A stretch of 11,472 bases of DNA from Candidatus Thorarchaeota archaeon (GTDB taxonomy: Archaea > Asgardarchaeota > Thorarchaeia > Thorarchaeales > Thorarchaeaceae), in NCBI GenBank assembly GCA_030642465.1, contig DAOWNS010000032.1:1-11472 (forward strand), given 5' to 3'. How positions within the stretch are numbered: position 1 is the stretch's first letter; each line of letters begins with the position of its first letter. A model generated the notes under the pieces. That model saw only the letters and a list, made by a program, of their open reading frames with translations, was not told the origin of the DNA and did no database searches. The translations under genes and the position numbers were made by a program. Below, piece after piece: positions 1-7,212 of this stretch.

Positions 1-1218
1 CTCTGGTCATTCTTCAATCTATACCTTCGCACTTTACATTGGGATTTCATGACTATAGGCACCGCGCTCAGTGCAGTAGCAATGGTGAGCGTGTTCGCCC
101 GTCTGATTGGGGGATATGTAGGCGATGTTATTGACCGGAAGAAACTCGCAATATTAGCAATGCTGATGACTGCTTTCTATTTTCTCATCATAGGCCTCTT
201 CACGAATTTCATTTTCGTGTTCATTGGCCTGTTTATTTTGGGGATGAATGATGTTGTGACAGGCGGGTCGTCAGCATACATCATGGACAACATACCCAGC
301 AAACACAGCGGTTTGGCTCTTTCATTATTCATGGTAGGCAGATCGCTGGGAACAGTCACCATACTCGTCTTTCTCATCATTGAACCCATTCTTGGCTTCG
401 CGGAAACCTTCAGGCACTTGTACGTGGTGACAGGGATTTTCTTGCTCATATGCGCTGCAGCAAGAGCATACTATCTGGATCCCAGTCCGCAGAAAGGCAG
501 AGCTGAAGGAACTTCTCTATGGAAGGACTTCGTGACTGAGAACCGACAGGCGATTGGAATACTCGTTCGGACGATGCCCGGAGTGCTCGTCATCGTGATT
601 ATTGATTCCCTTAGCGACTCACTATTCGAGTTTGGTGCATTAATTTACACGAACGAGATACTAGGCATAACACACCGGGGCATCGCGATAATGATGCTTG
701 TGTACCTTATCATCTTGACTCCGCTCCTTCTCAAGACCGGAAGAATGGCTGACACGAAAGGAGCAAGAAGGACTGCGCTGGCTGTGTACATCTTTATGCC
801 AATCTGTGCGGGCCTTCTTCTCGTTGCACCCATATTCCCCCAATGGGCGCCAGATTGGATGATTGCTGCAGCGGATGCTAAAATGGAGGGCCTCGGAGTC
901 ATATTCACAACGCCCTTTTTGGCTATCGTGATTAAACTGGTGAACGATGTACTTTGGTACACTATTCTTCTCGCCTTGATCCGGAAGAGAATCCCGCGAA
1001 AGGACACCGCCAAAATTCTTGCGATGTTCTGGGCATTAGTATATCTTTGTCTATCCATTGGCCCCTTGATTGGAGGCATCATTTTCACGTACTTCGAACA
1101 ATCCTATCTCTTTGTGATTGTATTTGGCCTTAATCTACTAATACTGGGAGCGTTAGCAAAGAATGGACTGGTGAGTGATGAAGCGGATGTTCCAGAATCG
1201 CAGAGTTCTGGAGAATAG
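1..1218 (+). CDS. MFS transporter, 5' end cut by window edge
   Basis: Integral membrane carrier of the major facilitator superfamily; substrate unknown. The first ATG in the window is at 49, but the frame is open back to base 1 and reads LWSFFNLYLRTLHWDF, which looks like the end of TM1. The true start therefore lies upstream and only about the first 20-30 residues are missing. The MFS motif A between TM2 and TM3 is visible as GGYVGDVIDRKK (nt 109-144). Its second-half echo, GRMADTKGARR, occurs before TM8/9, as expected of two six-helix halves. About eleven hydrophobic segments can be counted, and the tail is short and acidic. A single charged linker separates the halves (around nt 480-560). 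The endonuclease III gene follows after 50 bases. The family call is firm. Drug efflux is a common role of such proteins, but nothing here shows it. Confidence 0.88.
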   Translation, partial: LWSFFNLYLRTLHWDFMTIGTALSAVAMVSVFARLIGGYVGDVIDRKKLAILAMLMTAFYFLIIGLFTNFIFVFIGLFILGMNDVVTGGSSAYIMDNIPSKHSGLALSLFMVGRSLGTVTILVFLIIEPILGFAETFRHLYVVTGIFLLICAAARAYYLDPSPQKGRAEGTSLWKDFVTENRQAIGILVRTMPGVLVIVIIDSLSDSLFEFGALIYTNEILGITHRGIAIMMLVYLIILTPLLLKTGRMADTKGARRTALAVYIFMPICAGLLLVAPIFPQWAPDWMIAAADAKMEGLGVIFTTPFLAIVIKLVNDVLWYTILLALIRKRIPRKDTAKILAMFWALVYLCLSIGPLIGGIIFTYFEQSYLFVIVFGLNLLILGALAKNGLVSDEADVPESQSSGE

Positions 1219-1268
1219 ATTTGATGACATGATGGAACCGCAACGTCCGTGTCTATGAGAGTGGTCTG

Positions 1269-1916
1269 ATGGACAATGATAAGCAAAGAGCGCAAGAAAT
1301 ACTGAAGCAACTGAATAGAGCTTATCCTGATGCCCCGGAAACCTACCTGGATCATAGTAACGCCTTCGAGATGCTGATTGCTACAATACTCTCGGCTAAC
1401 ACAGCTGATGCTTGTGTGAACACCATAACTCCTGAGCTCTTCCGTCAATATCCCGATGTCAAACGTCTGATGAGAGCATCGTTGGAGGATATCATTGGGA
1501 TAATCCGGCCCTGTGGAACATACAATAGAAAATCCTCCTACATACGTGACTCAGCACGACTCATTGTAGAAAACTTCGGAGGAAAGGTTCCCAAGTCCAT
1601 GGAGGACCTTATCACACTGCCAGGGGTTTCAAGAAAGACTGCTAACGTTGTCCTGTCTGTTGTTTTCAAAATTAGAGAGGGCGTTGTCGTAGATACACAC
1701 GTGATGCGCGTGACACAGCGCCTAGGCTTAACCCAACATCAGAAAAATCGTGAGAAAGCAGAACGCGATTTGATGGCTTTGCTTCCGCGAGGACAGTGGT
1801 ATGAATACGCCAAGCTAATTGGAGCACATGGAAGGAGAACATGTAACGCCAGGAAGCCGGAATGTGATGCTTGTGCGATTAAAGACCTCTGTCCTTCTGT
1901 TGGCAGGTTCACTTGA
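1269..1916 (+). CDS. nth: Endonuclease III (DNA glycosylase/AP lyase)
   Basis: Base-excision repair enzyme that removes oxidised pyrimidines and nicks the resulting abasic site by beta-elimination. At 215 residues it has the usual family length. The helix-hairpin-helix is at about 113-130 (LPGVSRKTANVVL) with the catalytic lysine K123. The catalytic aspartate is D142 in VVDTHVMRVTQR. The C-terminal iron-sulfur loop is complete: C192-x6-C199-x2-C202-x5-C208, so a [4Fe-4S] cluster is expected. In the N-terminal helix the LSAQ of the E. coli enzyme reads LSAN (S42-A43-N44), a substitution near the lesion pocket. The start ATG has only a weak upstream GAGAGTGGT. It lies 50 bases after the transporter with no clear promoter between, so co-transcription is possible. 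Assignment to the Nth rather than the MutY branch rests on the lysine at the HhH and the short length. Confidence 0.95.
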   Translation: MDNDKQRAQEILKQLNRAYPDAPETYLDHSNAFEMLIATILSANTADACVNTITPELFRQYPDVKRLMRASLEDIIGIIRPCGTYNRKSSYIRDSARLIVENFGGKVPKSMEDLITLPGVSRKTANVVLSVVFKIREGVVVDTHVMRVTQRLGLTQHQKNREKAERDLMALLPRGQWYEYAKLIGAHGRRTCNARKPECDACAIKDLCPSVGRFT

Positions 1917-1979
1917 GTCAGAACCTATCGAAAGAATCTAAAGAGAAGCGAGAAATCGAACACTACATACACAAGAGCC

Positions 1980-1984
1980 GAGGT
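1980..1984 (+). promoter_or_regulatory. Ribosome binding site that decides the glycosyltransferase start
   Basis: GAGGT lies 5 bases before a GTG at 1990 and 8 bases before an in-frame ATG at 1993. The 8-base spacing and the ATG favour 1993 as the start. Confidence 0.5.
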
Positions 1985-1992
1985 TAGCTGTG

Positions 1993-3084
1993 ATGAAGAT
2001 TGGCATGGTGAGCAAGTTCGGCGCCGCAGACGGGTTATGTGTGCGTGCCAATCAAGTGCTAGAAGGCCTCTTAGAGAGAGGGCATGACGTACATATCTTC
2101 ACACAGTCCTATACGGGAAGTAATCTTCCCGAAGACCATGTGCATAGGATTTCTGCGGCACATCTGAATCCTCATTACTCGCTCGACTCGCCTTCAGCAG
2201 GGAGAATGATTGCCAAGGAGAGTCAACGACATGGCATTGAAGTCTTGCACGTTCAGATGAACTCCGGGAGCACTGAGTTTCTACTTCCAGCTTTCAAGAA
2301 AGTAGTGCCGCCGCTCGTGGTGACCTTTCATCTGGCATATGCAAGCGGCGCCTCGTTTTACACCACACTATTCAGTGTGGCATGGAAGGCTTCTCTATTC
2401 GCAAGCAAGAGATACGACCAGATTGTGCTTGTGGACCCATCGCAGAAACCATACTTTATTGATTATGGGATTTCCGAGGATAAACTCACTGTGATCAGAA
2501 ATGGTGTCGATACGGAGCTCTTCAGTCCTCGAACGAACGAGAACGACAAGGATGACATTGTAGACTTCGTTTACGTTGGGCGATTAAGTTTTGACAAGGG
2601 TGTAGACATTCTTCTCGACGCATTCAAGGAGTATCACAGGGAAAATCCGGATACCAGATTGACCCTTCTCGGCGATGGTATGCTGAAATCACAATTGGAA
2701 AACTGTGTCAATGATGGTTCTGTAAGATGGCCAGGAACAATTAACCACTCGCAGATTCCAACCATCTTCAGAAAGGGAGACGTCTTTGTGATCCCCCAGA
2801 ACATAGGTGGACTGGGTCTCAGTGTCATGGAAGCAATGAGCTGTGGGCTTCCCGTCATCACCACAGCCATTGGTGAAACCACCAAGCTCCTAAGTGACAA
2901 AGAGGGCATACTTGTAAAGCCCAATAGCACAGCCGCTGTCGTTGATGCTATGCGTCGGCTGGCTGAGAACCGCGAGCTCAGGCGTTCAATGGGAAAGCGG
3001 TGTCGAGAGAAGGTGGAGAAAGAGTATTCTTGGACTACACAGTTGGAACAACTTGAGAAAGTCTATGAACGGGCAACCTCATAG
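1993..3084 (+). CDS. GT4-family glycosyltransferase (GT-B fold)
   Basis: Cytosolic or membrane-associated transferase that moves a sugar from a nucleotide-sugar donor to a lipid, glycan or small acceptor; acceptor unknown. Residue numbers count from GTG 1990. The N-terminal acceptor domain opens with MKIGMVSKFGAADG and continues with GLLERGHDVHIFT. The C-terminal donor domain has IRNGVDTELFSP (169-180), YVGRLSFDKG (195-204, R198 and K203 being the usual phosphate-binding pair), and GLGLSVMEAMSCGLPVI (274-290). The GT4 E-x7-E motif is broken: the second Glu is E281, but the first position (273) is Gly. Length is normal for GT4. The stop is 13 bases before serS, which suggests one transcript. 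A phosphatidylinositol- or polyisoprenol-linked mannosyltransferase is possible, but no residue settles the substrate. Confidence 0.88.
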   Translation: MKIGMVSKFGAADGLCVRANQVLEGLLERGHDVHIFTQSYTGSNLPEDHVHRISAAHLNPHYSLDSPSAGRMIAKESQRHGIEVLHVQMNSGSTEFLLPAFKKVVPPLVVTFHLAYASGASFYTTLFSVAWKASLFASKRYDQIVLVDPSQKPYFIDYGISEDKLTVIRNGVDTELFSPRTNENDKDDIVDFVYVGRLSFDKGVDILLDAFKEYHRENPDTRLTLLGDGMLKSQLENCVNDGSVRWPGTINHSQIPTIFRKGDVFVIPQNIGGLGLSVMEAMSCGLPVITTAIGETTKLLSDKEGILVKPNSTAAVVDAMRRLAENRELRRSMGKRCREKVEKEYSWTTQLEQLEKVYERATS

Positions 3085-3097
3085 AGAGTGATAATCA

Positions 3098-4396
3098 ATG
3101 CACGACATACGGTTCATCCGCGAAAACGTGGAACTCATTCGGGAAGACCTCCGTAAGCGTCGAAACGATGTGAAACTGGAGATGTTTGACCGCTTGCTCG
3201 CTCTTGATTCCGAAGTCAGGTTACTAAAGAAAAGAATCCAAGAACTTAGAACTGATCGGAATCGTCTGTCCAAGGAGATTGGGAAGCTGAAAAAGTCAGG
3301 CGGGGAAGACTCTGACCTTGTCAAGAAAGTTAACAGAGTGAATTCAGAGATTCAAAAGGTCGAAACGAAGACCACTAAGCTCGAACTTGAGCTAAGGAAA
3401 ATTCAGATGAGCATCCCCAATATCCTTCACGAATCCGTTCCCTATGGCAAGGATGAGGAAGACAACGTAGTGGTGCGGGAGTGGGGTGGGCGTCCTCAAT
3501 TCGACTTTAAAATCCGGAGCCATGTGGATCTTCTGAAGACACTTGATGTTGGAGACATCGCAAGAGCAGCCAAGATAGCGGGATCTAGGTTCTACTTCTT
3601 GAAGAATGAACTTGTGCTGCTAGATTTAGCCATGCAGCAGATGGCATTAGAAATGCTTCTCAAGAAGGGCTACACACCTATCTATCCGCCCTTTATGATG
3701 CGACGAGAGCCGTATGAAGGTGTCACGGATCTTGCAGACTTTGAAGAAGTCATGTACAAAATTGAGGGGGAGGACCTGTATCTCATTGCTACGTCAGAGC
3801 ATCCAATGGCTGCAATGCATATGGGAGAGATATTCGAGCCCACGGACTTACCTGTAAAACTAGCAGGGGTCGCTACACAATTCAGAAAGGAAGCAGGATC
3901 CCACGGCAAGGACACTAAGGGTATCTTTAGAGTTCATCAATTCACCAAGGTCGAGCAATTCGTTCTCAGCCATCCAGATGAGTCTTGGCGCATTCATGAG
4001 GAACTCATTAAGAATGAGGAGGAAATGGCTCAGGCATTGAAGTTGCCTTATCGCATTGTGAACGTCTGCACGGGAGACATCGGAATCGTTGCAGCCAAGA
4101 AGTATGATATTGAATTCTGGATGCCTGGTCAAGAAAAATACCGAGAGGGTGGTTCATGCAGCAATTGCACCGCGTATCAAGCGACTCGACTCAACATCAA
4201 GTACAGGTTGAAAAAAGGCGGCACTGAGAAATCATACCCTCATACGCTGAATAGTACAATGATGGCAAATCCTAGGACCATAGTGGCGATTCTTGAGAAC
4301 TGCCAGAGGGAAGACGGAAGCATCGAGATTCCCAAGATGCTCCACAAGTACCTACCCTCAGAGATCAGGATTATTTCCCCCAGGAAAGCGAGCTGA
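3098..4396 (+). CDS. serS: Seryl-tRNA synthetase (class II, common type)
   Basis: Charges tRNA-Ser with serine in the cytosol; it also provides Ser-tRNA for selenocysteine if that pathway exists. At 432 residues it is full length. The N-terminal domain (about 1-105) is a long antiparallel coiled coil rich in K, R and E, which grips the long variable arm of tRNA-Ser. The catalytic domain shows the TxE serine loop as TSEH (232-235), class II motif 2 as FRKEAGSHGKDTKG (262-275) with ATP-binding R263, the SCSNC segment (353-357) followed by YQATRLNIKYR, and motif 3 as NPRTIVAILENCQ (391-403) with R393. This is the widespread SerRS, not the rare zinc-dependent methanogen form. Translation is led by GAGTGAT 5 bases before the ATG. 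It sits directly behind the glycosyltransferase gene. Confidence 0.97.
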   Translation: MHDIRFIRENVELIREDLRKRRNDVKLEMFDRLLALDSEVRLLKKRIQELRTDRNRLSKEIGKLKKSGGEDSDLVKKVNRVNSEIQKVETKTTKLELELRKIQMSIPNILHESVPYGKDEEDNVVVREWGGRPQFDFKIRSHVDLLKTLDVGDIARAAKIAGSRFYFLKNELVLLDLAMQQMALEMLLKKGYTPIYPPFMMRREPYEGVTDLADFEEVMYKIEGEDLYLIATSEHPMAAMHMGEIFEPTDLPVKLAGVATQFRKEAGSHGKDTKGIFRVHQFTKVEQFVLSHPDESWRIHEELIKNEEEMAQALKLPYRIVNVCTGDIGIVAAKKYDIEFWMPGQEKYREGGSCSNCTAYQATRLNIKYRLKKGGTEKSYPHTLNSTMMANPRTIVAILENCQREDGSIEIPKMLHKYLPSEIRIISPRKAS

Positions 4397-4431
4397 ATTC
4401 CCAGTCACTGTTCAAGGAGCCCAAGGTTACG

Positions 4432-4466
4432 GGCAAATCATTATGCTTAAAACCATCTGATTTGCC
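4432..4466 (+). promoter_or_regulatory. Perfect inverted repeat enclosing a TATA box: candidate operator
   Basis: GGCAAATCA (4432-4440) and its exact reverse complement TGATTTGCC (4458-4466) flank a 17-base spacer that contains the TATA-like CTTAAAA. Arm centres are 26 bases apart, about two and a half helical turns. A dimeric regulator bound here would cover the TATA/BRE and the region just before the transcript start of the ferritin-like gene. The same bases could instead fold as a 9-bp stem in the serS 3' leader, but the 17-base loop and lack of a T-tract make a terminator less likely. Confidence 0.55.
4446..4452 (+). promoter_or_regulatory. TATA-like box of the ferritin-like gene
   Basis: CTTAAAA is centred about 26 bases before position 4475. 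That predicts a transcript start roughly 10 bases ahead of the ATG at 4485, so the leader would be very short. It lies in the middle of the inverted repeat 4432-4466. Confidence 0.5.
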
Positions 4467-4484
4467 AACTCATCGGGAAAGACG

Positions 4485-4955
4485 ATGACAGGTGTCAACC
4501 AAGCATTCGAACGATTGATCTCCCTTGCAATCAAGAGAGAGGAAGAAGCCTACGAGTTCTATACCGAGGCCGCAGAGAAATCAGACTTCAAGTCCTCAGC
4601 CAAACTGCTTCACAATCTTGCGAAGCAGGAAGTGGGGCACAAACACAAGTTACAAGCGGCTCTCAAGGAGGGTGTTTGTGACACCTTCACCTGTGAAACT
4701 GACGCAGAGGTTGAAGAGATGGATCTCAGCAAATACCTGCTCGACATACCACTCGACCCCTCATCAGGACCACAGGATGTCGTGATTGTGGCAATGAAGC
4801 GTGAAGAGGCTGCGTACAACTTCTACAAGGCGCTTTCTGAGCTTACAGGTAGTGGTGCTCATAGGACTGTTTTCGAATCACTCGCCGAAGAGGAGAAGGG
4901 TCACAAGACACGACTGCAGAACATGTATGATGATCACTTCCAGCAAGATATGTGA
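4485..4955 (+). CDS. Ferritin-like di-iron protein (rubrerythrin-type, no rubredoxin domain)
   Basis: Probable soluble four-helix-bundle protein with a carboxylate-bridged di-iron site, of the kind that reduces peroxide or handles iron in anaerobes. Two helix pairs are seen. In the first, E19 lies in KREEEAYEFY and E49-x2-H52 in KQEVGHKHKL. In the second, E107 lies in KREEAAYNFY and E137-x2-H140 in EEEKGHKTRL. These give the six expected ligands. The halves are clearly similar to each other, as is normal for the fold. At 156 residues it ends right after helix 4, so the C-terminal rubredoxin FeS4 domain of classical rubrerythrin is absent and an outside electron donor would be needed. Two cysteines (C65, C70) sit in the loop between halves. 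The gene has its own promoter within an inverted repeat and is followed by a strong hairpin. Peroxidase activity is inferred from the family. Confidence 0.85.
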   Translation: MTGVNQAFERLISLAIKREEEAYEFYTEAAEKSDFKSSAKLLHNLAKQEVGHKHKLQAALKEGVCDTFTCETDAEVEEMDLSKYLLDIPLDPSSGPQDVVIVAMKREEAAYNFYKALSELTGSGAHRTVFESLAEEEKGHKTRLQNMYDDHFQQDM

Positions 4956-4956
4956 A

Positions 4957-4978
4957 GAAGGCCGTACAAACGGCCTTC
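4957..4978. terminator. 9-bp hairpin between convergent genes
   Basis: GAAGGCCGT (4957-4965) pairs perfectly with ACGGCCTTC (4970-4978) around an ACAA loop, starting one base after the ferritin-like stop codon. There is no T-tract on either strand, so it is either a transcript-end or stability element rather than a canonical oligo-T terminator. The 429-residue gene on the other strand ends at 5018, so it may serve both genes. Confidence 0.5.
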
Positions 4979-5017
4979 GCGCCGCTACTCTCGAGCTCAA
5001 CAGTCTAGATTCGAACA

Positions 5018-6307
5018 CTATGTTCTATGCAATTTTTGTGCTGCAATGAATGTCAGGCCACGTTTCGTCAGTTCTTCCGCGGTCCTATTGAGTGAATGAT
5101 GCTTATCCAAGTAATTGATCAAGAGCTTAGGCATCAATCCATCTTCATTTATCTTAGACTTCGGAAGGAAGTACTCGGAGATGTCACTAGGGTGATCCCG
5201 TGTGGCATCTATCTCTGGTACTCCGCCCTCGTGCTTGGCACTGATGTTCTTCACATGGTCTGCGATATCTAGCAGTTCGTCAAGTCTATCGTAGGGCTGC
5301 CGAACAATACTCTTGTAGGTTTCCACGATGTGATGTTCAATGCGGACAACATCCTCAAAACCGAATGCCTTTCGAATGTAGGCGGACATCTCGATTGTTT
5401 CGTTGTCAACGCTGTTGCTCAGGTTAAAGCCAATGAGCGGGCTCGTTCCGTCAGGTCTGCTGAATAAATAGGCAGTCATTAATGTCCATAGTACTGCATA
5501 GGGATTGTCATTGCCCATGTAAACACTGATCTTGAACTCCATGTCGATGCCAAGCTTGTGCATCATGTAACCTAACATCACACTTCCGGAGTTGACATTC
5601 AATACTTGTTTGACGCCATATTCGGTGTAATAATGCAGGAACTCGTCGACCCATTTCAAGGGGAGTTTGTTTGGCATTCCTATGCCGCCAAAGCCACCAG
5701 TAACGCAACCAAGACCACTGGGGCAGCCGAGGTGGACATTCAGAGGAAGTCCATCAGGGCCTGGAAGGGTTCCCTTTGTATCGAGAGTTTCCACGTATGA
5801 TGCTCCTACAATCTGCATTGCGGCTGCAAAAGCAATCACATGATCATCTGCTGTCTGTTCCGCCATGTTCCTTACACGAATGAAGCGACCAGGCATTAGA
5901 TCCTGCTTCTCAATGGCCCGTTTTGCTTCCTCAATCACCCAAGGGAAGAACTGACACGCACTGATTTCAAGCGTGATGGCAAACGACTCATCAAAAGACA
6001 TGGAGTCCGCCTTGTCACCGAGTATCCTCCTGCGATAGTCAGGAATGGAGATGAATGCTTCATTTTCTCGCTGTTTCTGAAGCCACTCCAAATCCTTGAC
6101 GTAGGGTGACTTCTTTGCCTCTAGCTTGGCCAGTAGGTTCTCGAGGTTCCGAGCTTCCTCAGCCTTCCTATTGACTTCATCAACACCACCGTGCTTCTCG
6201 ATGACCTCAATCAAGTCATTGACCAACGGATTATCGTCCTTCATTAGGAATTCGTTGATTATGTCGAGCCTTGCAGCGTCGATTCTGAGTTTCTGCTTGT
6301 CTATCAT
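5018..6307 (-). CDS. Conserved-looking soluble protein of unknown function, 429 aa
   Basis: I do not recognise this family. No signal peptide or membrane segment is visible, so it should be cytosolic. Residues about 28-80 are helical and charged, possibly coiled coil. The core (about 140-360) alternates short hydrophobic strands with helices and carries motif-like stretches: IRVRNMAEQTADDH (143-156), VETLDTKGTLPGPDG (172-186), a glycine-rich GCPSGLGCVTGGFGGIGMPN (194-213) with C195 and C201, LNVNSGSVMLGYM (236-248), GFNLSNSVDNETIE (293-306), RIEHHIVETY (322-331) and ISAKHEGGVPEID (355-367). Strand-loop repeats with conserved-looking His, Glu and Asn at strand ends suggest a TIM-barrel-type enzyme with a metal or cofactor; that is inference. 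It has its own TATA box, stands alone, and ends convergent to the ferritin-like gene. The reading frame itself is very secure. Confidence 0.85.
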   Translation of the reverse strand: MIDKQKLRIDAARLDIINEFLMKDDNPLVNDLIEVIEKHGGVDEVNRKAEEARNLENLLAKLEAKKSPYVKDLEWLQKQRENEAFISIPDYRRRILGDKADSMSFDESFAITLEISACQFFPWVIEEAKRAIEKQDLMPGRFIRVRNMAEQTADDHVIAFAAAMQIVGASYVETLDTKGTLPGPDGLPLNVHLGCPSGLGCVTGGFGGIGMPNKLPLKWVDEFLHYYTEYGVKQVLNVNSGSVMLGYMMHKLGIDMEFKISVYMGNDNPYAVLWTLMTAYLFSRPDGTSPLIGFNLSNSVDNETIEMSAYIRKAFGFEDVVRIEHHIVETYKSIVRQPYDRLDELLDIADHVKNISAKHEGGVPEIDATRDHPSDISEYFLPKSKINEDGLMPKLLINYLDKHHSLNRTAEELTKRGLTFIAAQKLHRT

Positions 6308-6350
6308 GCTTCAAACTTCCACTTTGATTCGAATTACGTGATTGTGGGAA

Positions 6351-6359
6351 TATAGATTT
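6351..6359 (-). promoter_or_regulatory. TATA-like box for the 429-aa gene
   Basis: The minus strand reads AAATCTATA here, about 48 bases before the ATG. That predicts a transcript start near 6328 and a leader of about 20 bases. Confidence 0.4.
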
Positions 6360-6374
6360 GGACAATCGTGTACT

Positions 6375-6413
6375 AAAAAACGCTATCGGCTGCACATTCT
6401 CGTGTCAAGAATG
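6375..6413 (-). terminator. Hairpin plus oligo-T after the ECF S-component gene
   Basis: Going along the minus strand from the stop codon at 6418, a 6-bp stem (CATTCT/AGAATG, 6408-6413 with 6395-6400) is followed about 15 bases later by a run of six T (6380-6375). Oligo-T is the usual archaeal termination signal. The run lies just upstream of the next gene's TATA box. Confidence 0.45.
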
Positions 6414-6417
6414 ACTG

Positions 6418-7023
6418 TCAGTCATTGGTGGGCCCATCTGAGGAGCGAGCTTCCAGCTCATCCATCTCGTTGGTTCCATTGACTGGTCCTTCGGACACAA
6501 CCGTTCGTAGAAATGCTCTTGCTGCAGGTCCGACTGTGATGGTCACAATCGAGCCTACGATAACCTGGATTGAATTTATTGTAATCAATTCGAGCATCGC
6601 CAATTCCCAGGCGTAACCAAGGAAAAGCACCTCGCCCAGCAGATAGCCAAGGAGCATTACGATAGATGCTAGTATCACTCCCAGAAGGTCCCAAGCACTG
6701 ACTTGAGCCTTCTTCCTTGTACGAGAACTAAACAATCCCATAACCATTCCTTCGCAGCCCTTGGTCACGAAAGTGAGGGGAGCATACATAGGAGCGACTA
6801 TGAGATCGGCTGTAGCAGATCCGACTCCCCCGGCAATGAAGCCACCCACCGGCCCGAGCAGTAAACCACTGAGCATCACAAAAGCATCTCCTAGGTTGAA
6901 GTAACCTTGAGTTGAGGGGAAGGGGATTGTGAACATGATAGTAGTGACTGTGGTCAAGGCTGTCAAGACTGCAAGTAAAGATACGAAAATTGTTGAGTTC
7001 CTCTTAGTCGTGAAGTAATCCAT
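6418..7023 (-). CDS. ECF transporter S component (vitamin/cofactor-type uptake)
   Basis: Small, very hydrophobic membrane protein that binds a vitamin-like substrate and works with a shared EcfT/EcfA energising module. Five to six membrane segments can be drawn in about 201 residues. The diagnostic stretch is YFNLGDAFVMLSGLLLGPVG followed by FIAGGVGSATADL, typical of the ECF S-component fold (riboflavin/queuosine-like group), then FVTKGCEGMVMGL. The C-terminal tail is acidic and soluble. ATG at 7023 is chosen because GGTGA lies 6 bases before it; a GTG at 7029 is in frame but abuts that sequence. No EcfA or EcfT gene is nearby, so it must use a module encoded elsewhere. It is divergent from the superoxide reductase gene. 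Substrate cannot be read from the sequence. Confidence 0.8.
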   Translation of the reverse strand: MDYFTTKRNSTIFVSLLAVLTALTTVTTIMFTIPFPSTQGYFNLGDAFVMLSGLLLGPVGGFIAGGVGSATADLIVAPMYAPLTFVTKGCEGMVMGLFSSRTRKKAQVSAWDLLGVILASIVMLLGYLLGEVLFLGYAWELAMLELITINSIQVIVGSIVTITVGPAARAFLRTVVSEGPVNGTNEMDELEARSSDGPTND

Positions 7024-7110
7024 TCTCACTCACCGACTGATATCGCGCTATGGGAGTCAAACCCAAGAATTCGGCAATTTGGGATGCGAAGGATGAGCAT
7101 ATAATCTTGA

Positions 7111-7122
7111 GCCTACATAGGC
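7111..7122. promoter_or_regulatory. Near-palindrome in the divergent promoter region
   Basis: GCCTA-CA-TAGGC is a 5-bp inverted repeat with a 2-base centre, 6 bases before the TATA-like box of the superoxide reductase gene. On its other side is an AT-rich CATATAAT (7099-7106), readable as a TATA box on the minus strand for the ECF gene. It is well placed to be an operator for one or both genes. Confidence 0.35.
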
Positions 7123-7128
7123 GAAGTG

Positions 7129-7136
7129 TTTTAACG
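7129..7136 (+). promoter_or_regulatory. TATA-like box of the superoxide reductase gene
   Basis: TTTTAACG preceded by purine-rich GCGAAGTG resembles an archaeal BRE plus TATA pair. It predicts a transcript start near 7158 and a leader of about 55 bases. The leader holds a 6-bp inverted repeat partner (AGTCTG 7172-7177, pairing with CAGACT 7144-7149) and the ribosome site AGGA at 7202-7205. Confidence 0.4.
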
Positions 7137-7212
7137 ATTGATACAGACTGGTCAAAGTATGCGGACGAGTTAGTCTGCACCCACAACTACGCTGAAGAGG
7201 TAGGAAATCAAA

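Noticed and set aside
645..1088. 147-codon minus-strand frame inside the MFS gene
   Set aside because: It is antisense to a clear transporter and its Met/Ile/Arg-rich product is a typical shadow of membrane-helix codons.
5003..5016. GTTCGAATC on the minus strand, resembling a tRNA T-loop
   Set aside because: The flanking bases do not pair as a T-stem, no acceptor or anticodon arm can be built, and it overlaps the end of a coding sequence.
5018..6307. Assignment of the 429-aa protein to the archaeal DUF2193 family
   Set aside because: This was a first impression from length and archaeal context, but the motifs I recall for that family are not present, so the protein is left unassigned.
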